Assembly (NCBI RefSeq): GCF_015265475.1
Contig: NZ_CP054493.1
Span: forward strand, 1,798,001 to 1,862,000
Length of the DNA: 64,000 nucleotides
DNA from: Candidatus Sulfurimonas marisnigri
Lineage (GTDB): Bacteria > Campylobacterota > Campylobacteria > Campylobacterales > Sulfurimonadaceae
Direction: 5' to 3'
Shown here piece after piece: positions 18,908 to 26,402 of this stretch. Numbering within the stretch: the stretch's first letter is position 1; the number at the start of each line of letters is the position of its first letter. Position numbers and translations under genes: made by a program. The notes under the pieces were generated by a model. That model was not told where the DNA came from. It saw only the letters and a program-made list of their open reading frames with translations, and ran no database searches.

Positions 18908-20659
18908 TTAAATATTTGCCTGATGATGAAACTCGGGAACAATCGCCTTTAATTTTGCCAACTTGTCTTTACATGTAAGCAACTCTTCAATATCTCTATT
19001 TAACTTATCTATATCGTAAAGTGTCGGTTTTGCAACAGTGATAGACTCATAATCCGTTTTACAGTCAGTATCATCTATCAACAACTCTTCATAGAGCTTT
19101 TCCCCTGGACGAAGCCCTGAAAACTCAATCTCAATCCCTTCTCTTCCACTTAGCTCAATCATTTTTTTAGCTAAATCAACTATCTTTATAGGCTCTCCCA
19201 TATCAAGTATAAATATCTCTCCACCCGTTCCAATAGCACCGGCTTGAAGAACCAACTCACATGCCTCTGGAATAAGCATGAAATATCTTGTTATATCAGG
19301 GTGTGTTACCGTTATCTTTTGTCCATTTTCTATTTGAGATTTAAACTTTGGTATAACACTGCCGCTGCTTCCAAGTACGTTTCCAAACCTTACCGCTACT
19401 ATATCCGTGCCCTTACCGTTCGAATTTTCTAAAGAAACTACGTTTTGGGCATAAAGCTCACATATACGCTTGGTTGTCCCCATTACATTAGTTGGACGTA
19501 CTGCCTTGTCTGTAGAAATCATCACAAATTTTTGAACACCATATTTTATAGAAATATCTATAACGTTTTTAGTTCCAACAACATTATTTAAAATCCCTTC
19601 ATATATATTTGCCTCAACCAAAGGGACATGCTTATAGGCAGCTGCATGTATAACAATTTCTGGTTTATAAGTCTTAAATGTTTCATCTAAAAATTCTTTT
19701 TTCACAACACTTTGCATTACAGGTATAGTCTCAATTTTTTGCAACTCCTGCTCTATAGCATAAAGATTATATTCACTATGATCTAGCAGTATTAACTTTT
19801 TGGCTCCAAACCTTTCACACTGTCTGCAAATCTCACTCCCAATACTTCCACCGGCACCAGTCACTAGAATAGTTTTACCTTTTATAAAAGCCGATATTTT
19901 ACTTTTGTCCAAATCCTGAGGGTGGCGTGCGAGTAAATCTTCTACCGATACATTTTTTAGCTGCATAGCAAAATCTTTACTCTCTAAAATCTCATCCATT
20001 GAGGGCAGTATCTGTATAGCTTTAAAGTATTTAGATAAATTATCGTAAATCTCTTTTATCCTATTTTGTGATGCCGATGGTATTGCAATAACTAATAAGT
20101 CAAATTTATCATCGCCTATCTTCTCTTTTAGTTTTTGCTTTGATATCACTCTAATCGCATCTATTGAGCGGTTTTGAATTATTTTGTCATCATCAACAAA
20201 ATATTTAACTTTATACACACTATTTGTAAATTCTGACTCTAGCTTTATACCAGCTCTTCCAGCACCATAAATAACAACTGATTTTGTTTTAGTAATTTGA
20301 CTCCTGTTAATTAGGTAGTAGTAAAAATACATAGTAAAGTTTATCGCAAAGAGATATAAAAAAAGTTCAGAAGCTAAAAATGAAAATCTTACCTCACCAT
20401 AAAAAATAGGAAAATAGACAAAAAATGCGGAGATATACACAAAACTTTTTATAATAAATGTTTTTTGAGAAGCCTTTGACCACGAGAGGGAGTAGTCATT
20501 AAAGATAAATGCCGATGCAAGCATACGAACAGACACAACACTAATCACAAGATTAAAATCAAATGGCATATGAAATATAAAAAATGTCCACCAGAATGTG
20601 CCAAAGGTAAAAATAATAATTACCAAAAAGTTTAATATTCTTTTATCTATATTTATCAA
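18908..20659 (-). CDS. pglF: Membrane-bound UDP-N-acetylhexosamine 4,6-dehydratase, PglF/WbpM type
   Basis: A 583-residue inner-membrane enzyme that turns UDP-GlcNAc into the 4-keto-6-deoxy sugar. Four hydrophobic segments lie in residues 9-115, then a first nucleotide-binding fold (YGAGRAG, 131-137) and the catalytic Rossmann domain (TGAGGSIG, 267-274). The active-site set is D384, K385, M393 and K397 in STDKAVRPTNVMGTTK, with Met replacing the usual SDR Tyr, as in PglF and WbpM. The start is TTG overlapping the stop of a 41-codon ORF. Its product probably feeds the 4-reductase at 23374-24303. Confidence 0.92.
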   Translation of the reverse strand: MINIDKRILNFLVIIIFTFGTFWWTFFIFHMPFDFNLVISVVSVRMLASAFIFNDYSLSWSKASQKTFIIKSFVYISAFFVYFPIFYGEVRFSFLASELFLYLFAINFTMYFYYYLINRSQITKTKSVVIYGAGRAGIKLESEFTNSVYKVKYFVDDDKIIQNRSIDAIRVISKQKLKEKIGDDKFDLLVIAIPSASQNRIKEIYDNLSKYFKAIQILPSMDEILESKDFAMQLKNVSVEDLLARHPQDLDKSKISAFIKGKTILVTGAGGSIGSEICRQCERFGAKKLILLDHSEYNLYAIEQELQKIETIPVMQSVVKKEFLDETFKTYKPEIVIHAAAYKHVPLVEANIYEGILNNVVGTKNVIDISIKYGVQKFVMISTDKAVRPTNVMGTTKRICELYAQNVVSLENSNGKGTDIVAVRFGNVLGSSGSVIPKFKSQIENGQKITVTHPDITRYFMLIPEACELVLQAGAIGTGGEIFILDMGEPIKIVDLAKKMIELSGREGIEIEFSGLRPGEKLYEELLIDDTDCKTDYESITVAKPTLYDIDKLNRDIEELLTCKDKLAKLKAIVPEFHHQANI

Positions 20660-20781
20660 TTGTATTTCCCTATTCTCACATTTTTTCCATATACTTCAGT
20701 GTAGTATTTATACAATATCTCAATCCATGCAAGTTGTTTTTTTAGTAACAATTTATCTAGTGTTAACTTATCTTTCATCAT
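20656..20781 (-). CDS. Small ORF (41 aa) between the MNT gene and pglF
   Basis: ATG at 20781 overlaps the stop of the nucleotidyltransferase gene (ATGA), and its own TGA overlaps the TTG of pglF. The product MMKDKLTLDKLLLKKQLAWI, continuing to KYN, is basic and helical. Minimal nucleotidyltransferases are normally followed by a HEPN-domain partner of 100-140 residues; this position suggests a shortened or degenerate partner, but no HEPN motif (R-x4-6-H) is visible. It could also be a coupling leader. Confidence 0.4.
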   Translation of the reverse strand: MMKDKLTLDKLLLKKQLAWIEILYKYYTEVYGKNVRIGKYN

Positions 20782-21062
20782 AACAATACCGCCTTTTGAA
20801 ATATAAGCTTAGTAAATGGGTTTGTAAGTGTCCCATCGTCAATAACTATGTCCATCTTCTGCTCACCAAACTTTTCAAAAAATGAAAGTCTCAATTTTCG
20901 TAAATCTTTTTTTCTTAACTTATCAGATAAAATTAGTAAATCTATATCTCCGCCCCGCCTTGTGTCATCCACCCTGCTCCCAAACAGATATAACCTTGCA
21001 TCGCTAGATAATTCATAAAGTTTATTTTTCAATAACGTTATCTCTTCTTTTGACAATCTCAT
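20778..21062 (-). CDS. Minimal nucleotidyltransferase (MNT, MntA-like)
   Basis: A 94-residue protein of the DNA polymerase-beta-like superfamily. The active-site pattern is LFGSR (27-30) followed by GGDIDLLI with D39 and D41, and a third Asp at D71 (MDIVID). Such proteins act as antitoxins that AMPylate HEPN ribonuclease toxins. Here the following ORF is only 41 codons, so the toxin seems lost, truncated or replaced. AT-rich dyad DNA and a TATAAT (21108-21113, minus) lie upstream. Confidence 0.82.
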   Translation of the reverse strand: MRLSKEEITLLKNKLYELSSDARLYLFGSRVDDTRRGGDIDLLILSDKLRKKDLRKLRLSFFEKFGEQKMDIVIDDGTLTNPFTKLIFQKAVLL

Positions 21063-21140
21063 AACTATTTACCTACTTTTCACATTTGTTTTAATTTGTT
21101 GAAGTATATTATAAAAATTAAAATTTAACAAATTTAATTT

Positions 21141-21566
21141 TTAAATGTATTTTGCGCAAAACTCCTCAGTATTTAGTAACTCTACTTCAGATGAGTAAAA
21201 ATTTTTATCATTTGATATTATAAGCTCACATTCTGATTTTTTAGCCAGTATATACTGAAGAGTATCCTCTAAATCCTTATAGTTTTTATCCTTATTCATC
21301 AATTGACATGCCAGTGATATCTCTTTATTTGAGAACTCTATAACTTTACAAATTTTATTTATTCTTTCAATCCCACTCAAGGCATTTGCTTTATCTTCCT
21401 TTGCCAAGATATAGTAAATAGTTGTTATTAAATCACAGCTAGTGTATATCCCTATTCCATTTTGTGTCAAATACTTCAATATATCCAAGCTTTCCTGATA
21501 TCTTTTTCTATTCCTGTCATTAATATCAATAAAGATATTAGCATCTATAAAAACCTTTTTATACAT
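21141..21566 (-). CDS. PIN-domain toxin, VapC-like
   Basis: A 141-residue PIN-domain ribonuclease. The acidic metal-binding residues are D8 in VFIDANIFID, the cluster D98/E100/D101 in YKDLEDTLQY, and D120 in IISNDKNF. PIN toxins cleave RNA, often tRNA or rRNA, and are held in check by the adjacent antitoxin. It overlaps the antitoxin gene by 8 bases. It lies downstream of the WecA-like gene, within the glycan locus. Confidence 0.88.
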   Translation of the reverse strand: MYKKVFIDANIFIDINDRNRKRYQESLDILKYLTQNGIGIYTSCDLITTIYYILAKEDKANALSGIERINKICKVIEFSNKEISLACQLMNKDKNYKDLEDTLQYILAKKSECELIISNDKNFYSSEVELLNTEEFCAKYI

Positions 21567-21792
21567 TCATATTCGCTTTGATTTCTTGGATTGTCAAATC
21601 TCCATAAAGGCCTGTACCACTTCCAGCAAAAGCATTTAGTGCTTCCAATTTTTCATCAATAGAAATCTCTTGATATCTCTCCTCTATCAAATCTTTAACA
21701 ACCTGTGTCTGAGTAATATTTTCTCTGCTCGCTATTTCTTTTAAATGTTCTACTATTTCATCATCAAGTAAAAAATTTTTTCTTATTGTCAT
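21559..21792 (-). CDS. Ribbon-helix-helix antitoxin partner of the PIN protein
   Basis: A protein of about 77 residues. The N-terminal TIRKNFLLDDEIVEHLKEIA and TQTQVVKDLIEERY form a ribbon-helix-helix DNA-binding unit; the C-terminal tail (SGTGLYGDLTIQEIKANMN) would wrap the toxin. ATG at 21792 is chosen because a GGGG-containing ribosome site lies at a good distance; GTG at 21801 would add three residues. It very probably represses its own operon. Confidence 0.82.
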   Translation of the reverse strand: MTIRKNFLLDDEIVEHLKEIASRENITQTQVVKDLIEERYQEISIDEKLEALNAFAGSGTGLYGDLTIQEIKANMNV

Positions 21793-21847
21793 AATATCCA
21801 CCCCACAATCTAATTATATGTATTATAACATACATATAACTACATAC

Positions 21848-22810
21848 TTATTCAAAAGCTTTTTTAGTATCGATAAACCTTATGACAATGTAAAGAATAA
21901 TCAACGAGAAGACAAAAGCGACAAATATGTTCGAGACAAAATAAACTAAACCAAACAACACAATATTTACCAAAACTGAAAAAATAGTAACTCTATCGTG
22001 AGCCCATCCACTTTGTGTTAATCTTTGGTATGCATGTTTTCTATGAGCTTGGCTTAACTGCTCACCATTTTTATATCTTCTAAGTAGTGTTAATGTTGCA
22101 TCGAACCAAAACAGACCAAAAAGTACTATCCAAACCCACAAATTAGAACTTTCCTGATTTGCATAATAGATGGTAAATATAGCAACATTGTAACCTAGTA
22201 GTGTACTTCCAACATCCCCCATAAAAATCTTGGCCTTATGCCAGTTCCAAACTAAAAAGCCTAAAACTGCTACTATTAACACCAAAAAATGACTTCCGCC
22301 AAAAAGTAAAAATCCTGCAATTCCAAGAAACACAGCTTCACTACCGGCATACCCATCTATGCCATCTAAAAAGTTATAAAGATTTATAAACCAGATTATC
22401 ATAAAAAATGCAAAAATATTTGTAAATAACTGATTCTCAATGGAAAATAAACCTAGTTCAAAACTTCCTAGTCCGCCTAAAAAGTATAGCCCTAAAAGAG
22501 CAACTAAAGTTTGTGCAACTAATCTAACCTTTGCACTAAGTTCATATAAATCATCAAGGTAACTAACAACTGATATAACAATACCAACCATTAAAGCAAA
22601 ATACAAAGAGCTATTTATATCGTTTATATAATAGAGATACGATATTCCAATAAACCAAGTAACTGCTATAGCTATGCCACCGCCATGAGGAGTTGGTACA
22701 GTGTGAGAACTTCTATCGTTCACCTCTGCAACAAATGATTTTTTTATGGCATAGTTTTTTATAAAATAAGTAAGATAAAAAGATAAAAAAGATAAAAAGA
22801 TATAAATCAT
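21848..22810 (-). CDS. Polyprenyl-phosphate sugar-1-phosphate transferase, WecA/WbpL type
   Basis: A 320-residue integral membrane enzyme with about ten hydrophobic segments. It would link a HexNAc-1-phosphate to undecaprenyl phosphate and so start O-antigen or capsule synthesis. Family motifs: HTVPTPHGGGIAI (36-48), the acidic pair D86-D87, NLYNFLDGIDGYAG (143-156) and FMGDVGSTLLGY (196-207). The absence of an MraY-type peptide-binding signature and the setting beside a WbpM-like dehydratase and a 4-reductase favour WbpL/WecA over MraY. Its ATG directly abuts the stop of the RelE-like gene. Confidence 0.9.
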   Translation of the reverse strand: MIYIFLSFLSFYLTYFIKNYAIKKSFVAEVNDRSSHTVPTPHGGGIAIAVTWFIGISYLYYINDINSSLYFALMVGIVISVVSYLDDLYELSAKVRLVAQTLVALLGLYFLGGLGSFELGLFSIENQLFTNIFAFFMIIWFINLYNFLDGIDGYAGSEAVFLGIAGFLLFGGSHFLVLIVAVLGFLVWNWHKAKIFMGDVGSTLLGYNVAIFTIYYANQESSNLWVWIVLFGLFWFDATLTLLRRYKNGEQLSQAHRKHAYQRLTQSGWAHDRVTIFSVLVNIVLFGLVYFVSNIFVAFVFSLIILYIVIRFIDTKKAFE

Positions 22811-23086
22811 TTAATATACCTCCTCATGAGTTCCTATATCGATTGGTATTATCTCATCATCTTCTATAATAAAGTCTATTACTACTCGATATTTCATATT
22901 TATAGACACACTGTGATACTCTTGTAGTCCACCTTTTAATTTATGTAACCTCAAAGATGGATGCCACGGGTCTAGCTCTAGTAATTTTATTGTTTTTGCA
23001 TATCTATCTAGAACTTCAGGATGCTTTTTTATAAACTTTTTTAATTTTTTAAAATACTCATCAGTTCTTACAATCTTATAATTCAT
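22811..23086 (-). CDS. RelE/ParE-superfamily toxin
   Basis: A 91-residue protein with the small alpha/beta RelE fold: two N-terminal helices (EYFKKLKKFIKKHPEVLDRY), the HPSLRLHKLKGGLQEYHSVSI turn, and strands MKYRVVIDFII and IIPIDIGTHEEVY. It resembles YafQ/YoeB-type mRNA interferases. It overlaps the antitoxin gene by 11 bases and its stop is adjacent to the ATG of the WecA-like gene, a direct coupling of a toxin gene to a glycan gene. Confidence 0.87.
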   Translation of the reverse strand: MNYKIVRTDEYFKKLKKFIKKHPEVLDRYAKTIKLLELDPWHPSLRLHKLKGGLQEYHSVSINMKYRVVIDFIIEDDEIIPIDIGTHEEVY

Positions 23087-23330
23087 CCATCAGCTCTTTT
23101 ATATGTTCTGATGCACTCTGAGTTTTATAATTTCCATTTTTGATATCCTGCATAGTTTTCATATATGCTATATCTAGTTCATTTTTTCTAAATTCTTTGT
23201 ATCTCTCTATATCAATTACAACATATCTGTCTTTACCGCGAACATTGATTATCAACTCATCAAACTTATCTAACAAGCTTCCAAATATAGAAACGCCCTT
23301 CGTTTTCACTTCATTTGCACTTATTACCAT
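23076..23330 (-). CDS. Phd/YefM-like antitoxin
   Basis: An 84-residue protein with the Phd/YefM layout: a strand-rich N-terminus (MVISANEVKTKGVSIFGSLL), RGKDRYVVIDIERYKEF, and a charged, probably disordered C-terminal toxin-binding tail. It precedes the RelE-like gene with an 11-base overlap. Upstream lies a short AT-rich gap (23331-23373) that may hold the operator. Confidence 0.83.
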   Translation of the reverse strand: MVISANEVKTKGVSIFGSLLDKFDELIINVRGKDRYVVIDIERYKEFRKNELDIAYMKTMQDIKNGNYKTQSASEHIKELMDEL

Positions 23331-23373
23331 AATAGTATCCTTAATAGTACTTTTAAAAGTATTATAACATAAG

Positions 23374-24303
23374 TTAAGTCACTTCTCCATTTGTCATAAA
23401 CCTAATCCCATCTTCCACCGTATATAAGTTTTTAAATTCTAATATATCTTTTGTAAGTCTGTTATCTACTACTAAGCTCCCATAAAGTCTTTTATGAAAA
23501 GATGGCTTAACAAGTTTCAGCAATGTTTCAAAAAATGGAATTTTTATCAAATACACTTTTTTATCTAACTCTTTAGCAATTAACTCAATCAATTTTGTAG
23601 TACTAATGGCCTCATCATCAGAAGCTAAAAATACACCAGAACCAGTCATTCCATCCACACTCGCCATTCCATTCATACTCGCCATTCCACTCACATCCGT
23701 CATTCCAAACTTGATTTGGAATCTAACAACTGCATCTATCAAATGACAAAGATTTCCAATATAAACCATACTTCGCTTATTATCTATCCCACCAAATGGC
23801 AAAACAGAAACTTTTTGCACTAAACTAACAAGATTTTTAATATTTGCTTTAACACCATAACCATAAACTATAGGTGTTCGTATGATACTTACTTTAAAAC
23901 CATCATCTTCAAGCTTTTGTAGTTCTTGCTCAGCTTTTAGCTTACTCTTTCCATACTCATCTTCAGGAGAACAAATACTGTTTTCGGTATAAGCTATATC
24001 TGTCTCTTCCCCATACACCTTAACTGTACTCATAAATATAAAATGCTTAACTCCACCCTCTTTAGCTTTTTTAGCTAACTCCAAAGTCTGAGTAACATTT
24101 ACTTTTTCATACTCTTCTTTAGTTGCTCCACCCATCTGATGAACCAGAGCAGCAAGATGAATCACAACATCTACATCTTCTACATGTATAGATTTAAAAT
24201 CATCATTTAAAAATGAAAATCTTGCTATTTTATAATTTGCAGCGTATTTATTTACAAAGTAGTTTCCTATAAAACCATTTGAACCTGTTAGCAATAATTT
24301 CAT
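23374..24303 (-). CDS. NDP-sugar 4-reductase/epimerase, WbpV-like, with in-frame repeat insertion
   Basis: A 309-residue extended SDR. The nucleotide-binding loop is TGSNGFIG (6-13) and the active site S92 with Y117-x-x-x-K121 (STVKVYGEE and YGKSK). It is close to enzymes that reduce UDP-4-keto-6-deoxy-GlcNAc to UDP-QuiNAc or FucNAc, matching the nearby dehydratase and WbpL-like transferase. Residues about 195-222 (FQIKFGMTDVSGMASMNGMA and following) interrupt the usual junction between the NAD domain and the substrate domain, and are encoded by a repeat (23645-23724). The frame is intact, so the insertion may be tolerated as a surface loop. Confidence 0.87.
   Translation of the reverse strand: MKLLLTGSNGFIGNYFVNKYAANYKIARFSFLNDDFKSIHVEDVDVVIHLAALVHQMGGATKEEYEKVNVTQTLELAKKAKEGGVKHFIFMSTVKVYGEETDIAYTENSICSPEDEYGKSKLKAEQELQKLEDDGFKVSIIRTPIVYGYGVKANIKNLVSLVQKVSVLPFGGIDNKRSMVYIGNLCHLIDAVVRFQIKFGMTDVSGMASMNGMASVDGMTGSGVFLASDDEAISTTKLIELIAKELDKKVYLIKIPFFETLLKLVKPSFHKRLYGSLVVDNRLTKDILEFKNLYTVEDGIRFMTNGEVT
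23645..23724 (-). repeat. In-frame inserted repeat: three 18-bp units plus a 26-bp dispersed arm
   Basis: On the plus strand, three 18-base units (23645, 23663 and 23681) start GTCATTCC or GCCATTCC and are followed by GTCATTCCAAACTTG and ATTTGGAATCT (23699-23724). The protein shows six-residue periods GMTDVS, GMASMN, GMASVD. The last part is the same sequence as the left arm of the intergenic repeat at 18487-18512, with three differences. Confidence 0.75.
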
Positions 24304-25511
24304 TTCTCTTTCCCAATTAATAAATCCAATAATGAAGAAATTATCTTTTCCTTATTGAAAACTGTATTTGTCAGTTTTCGACCATTTCTAGTAAATTCCT
24401 CTATTTCTTTAGGGTTTGCATATATGGCTTTTTCAAAAACATTTTTAATATCTTCTATATTATCAGGTTCTGTACAAAACCCCAAATTGTTATCTTTTAT
24501 AATATCTGATGCTTCACCTTTTATCACTCCAAATAATGGTTTATTTGCAGCTATATATGTTTGAGTTTTAGCGGGAACCGTTAGTGAAAAAATCGGTTTG
24601 TCGATTAATGAAACAATTAAAAAATCACTCGCTTTAAAATATTTATACATCTCTTCTCTTGGTTTTCTTCCCCAGAAGAGAATATTTTTTAAACTATTAT
24701 CTTTAACCAGTTTCTTTAAACTTTCTAAATGCGAGCCATCCCCTATTATGTTTATCTGAGATTTATCTATCAAATCATCTGCTAAATTGCCATAAGCTAG
24801 TAATATATTGTCAAGATTTTGCACTTTTCCTACATTTCCAGCAAAGGTAAAGTGAACTTTTTTTTCATCACTAAATACAAAAGGCTCCAACTCCTCGTTA
24901 AATTCATCAGCCCAATTTGGCAAATATCGAATTTCTTTACTATCATCCAGATATAGCTTAATCTTATTCTCAAAACCTTTAGCAGAAATTGCAAAATTTG
25001 AACTATTTCTATAAACAAATTTCACAAATCCATTCAACATAAACTCCAATAGTTTTGTTTTTTTAAACCCATAAGCATATACACTATCAGGCCAAACATC
25101 TTGTACCCATAATGTCACATTTTTTTTATAAGTTTTTTTAAGAATCACAGCTGGAACCATACAAGTTAAAGCAGCAATATCGAAGCCAAAAACGTAGTCA
25201 TATTTTTTGCCGATTTTAAGACTGACAATGCTCCCTAAAATCATAAAAGTGAAATATTTCAAAAGCTTTTTATATAAGCTACTTTTGTATCCAGTCACTG
25301 CTTTTACTCTAAAAATATTTATGCCATTATATGTATCTTTAGCGTACCACTTATTTTCATACTCTTTATATATTTCACCAAAAGGATATGTTGGGTTTTG
25401 GGTAAGCACATCTACGTCATAACCTTTTTCTTTCCAGGCTATTGCTATCTCATTTATCTTAAACTCTTCTGGGTAAAAGTATTCTGTAACTATTAATATT
25501 CTTTTTTTCAA
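24300..25511 (-). CDS. wbuB: Glycosyltransferase family 4, WbuB-like
   Basis: A 403-residue GT-B glycosyltransferase. The N-terminal domain begins RILIVTEYFYPEEFKINEIA and holds WVQDVWPDSVYAYGF, both typical of WbuB, which acts beside FnlABC in other O-antigen loci and is believed to transfer L-FucNAc. The C-terminal domain has FAGNVGKVQNLDNILLAY and the donor-binding region around FLIVSLIDKPIFSLTVPAK. It overlaps the 4-reductase gene by 4 bases and follows the fnl genes, so an L-FucNAc transferase role is a good inference. Confidence 0.88.
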   Translation of the reverse strand: MKKRILIVTEYFYPEEFKINEIAIAWKEKGYDVDVLTQNPTYPFGEIYKEYENKWYAKDTYNGINIFRVKAVTGYKSSLYKKLLKYFTFMILGSIVSLKIGKKYDYVFGFDIAALTCMVPAVILKKTYKKNVTLWVQDVWPDSVYAYGFKKTKLLEFMLNGFVKFVYRNSSNFAISAKGFENKIKLYLDDSKEIRYLPNWADEFNEELEPFVFSDEKKVHFTFAGNVGKVQNLDNILLAYGNLADDLIDKSQINIIGDGSHLESLKKLVKDNSLKNILFWGRKPREEMYKYFKASDFLIVSLIDKPIFSLTVPAKTQTYIAANKPLFGVIKGEASDIIKDNNLGFCTEPDNIEDIKNVFEKAIYANPKEIEEFTRNGRKLTNTVFNKEKIISSLLDLLIGKEK

Positions 25512-25517
25512 TCTATC

Positions 25518-26402
25518 TTAACCTATTTTATATTGAGAATATAATTTATTATTTCTTATTAAATTGACCATGTCTTTTACCATCTCGTCATAGCTTGGGA
25601 TAACATAGTCAATCTCTTTTCTTGTATCTATAAAGCTTTTATCAACTTCCTTGCCCTCAACTGCAATTATCTCAATATCTTTTTTTGTATATTTTTTAAA
25701 TAAATTAAGCAACTCGTTTTTGTTTATCGACTTATTGTTCGTCACATGATATAGACCTGTTATATCATTTTCTATTGCCCACTTTACGGCTTTTGCAAGT
25801 TCTAGCGTAGTCACCCCTGACCAAATAGCTTTAGTAAAACCATTGATAGTTTCAGATTGATTCATAAACCAGTGAAAAAGTTCTTCTCCATCTGTTTTCA
25901 ACTCTGGACCTACTACAGAAGTACGAAGCGTAAGATGCTTGTTATTTATAATCTCACCGAGCCCTTTTGTTTTTGCATAAGTATCTTTGCCATCTTTTTC
26001 ATCACTCTCGATATATGGTTCTTTTTTATTTCCTGAAAAAACACAGTCAGTTGAAATATGTATTAGTTTTGCACCTATTTCATCTGCTAATCTTGTTAAT
26101 CTATGAGGCATATATGAATTTATAAAAATTGCATTTTCTGGATTTTCATTTGCCCCATTAATCAGTACGCCGATACAGTTAACAATATAATTTGGTTTTA
26201 TATTCTTAATGATATCAACAAAGTAATCTTCATCTCTAACATCTGCTATTATGGTGTCATATTGTAATTTTTTTCTGTATGAAATATTTAAAAGTTTATA
26301 GTCACTGTTTGATTTTAAATAATTATACACCTGATGACCAATTAGTCCGGTAGAGCCTAGTATTAGAATTTTAGTTCTCAAATTTATATCTCTTTGTGCC
26401 AA
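25518..26402 (-). CDS. fnlB: UDP-L-FucNAc pathway reductase FnlB (RmlD-like SDR)
   Basis: A 294-residue NAD(P)-dependent reductase with the nucleotide loop LGSTGLIGHQ (near residue 16), STDCVFSG and YAKTKGLGE (Y-x-x-x-K). By sequence alone it is an RmlD-type protein. The place between fnlC and wbuB identifies it as the second enzyme of UDP-2-acetamido-2,6-dideoxy-L-hexose synthesis. It could instead act as RmlD for the rml genes 13 kb away; the context argues against that. It overlaps fnlC by 19 bases. Confidence 0.85.
   Translation of the reverse strand: MAQRDINLRTKILILGSTGLIGHQVYNYLKSNSDYKLLNISYRKKLQYDTIIADVRDEDYFVDIIKNIKPNYIVNCIGVLINGANENPENAIFINSYMPHRLTRLADEIGAKLIHISTDCVFSGNKKEPYIESDEKDGKDTYAKTKGLGEIINNKHLTLRTSVVGPELKTDGEELFHWFMNQSETINGFTKAIWSGVTTLELAKAVKWAIENDITGLYHVTNNKSINKNELLNLFKKYTKKDIEIIAVEGKEVDKSFIDTRKEIDYVIPSYDEMVKDMVNLIRNNKLYSQYKIG

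Noticed and set aside
18822-18942. N-terminal extension of the ComEA-like protein
   Set aside because: It would place about 40 unrelated residues before a clear signal peptide, and the internal ATG has a strong ribosome site.
21060-21140. AT-only dyad after the PIN gene considered as a terminator
   Set aside because: The stem contains no G-C pairs and the region is so AT-rich that such pairing is expected by chance.
23645-23698. Three similar 18-bp units considered as a short CRISPR array
   Set aside because: No spacers between repeats, units are diverged and directly adjacent, and they are translated within an intact enzyme.
25518-26402. RmlD for the rml genes
   Set aside because: The sequence is RmlD-like, but its place between fnlC and wbuB matches FnlB, and the rml operon carries its own reductase.
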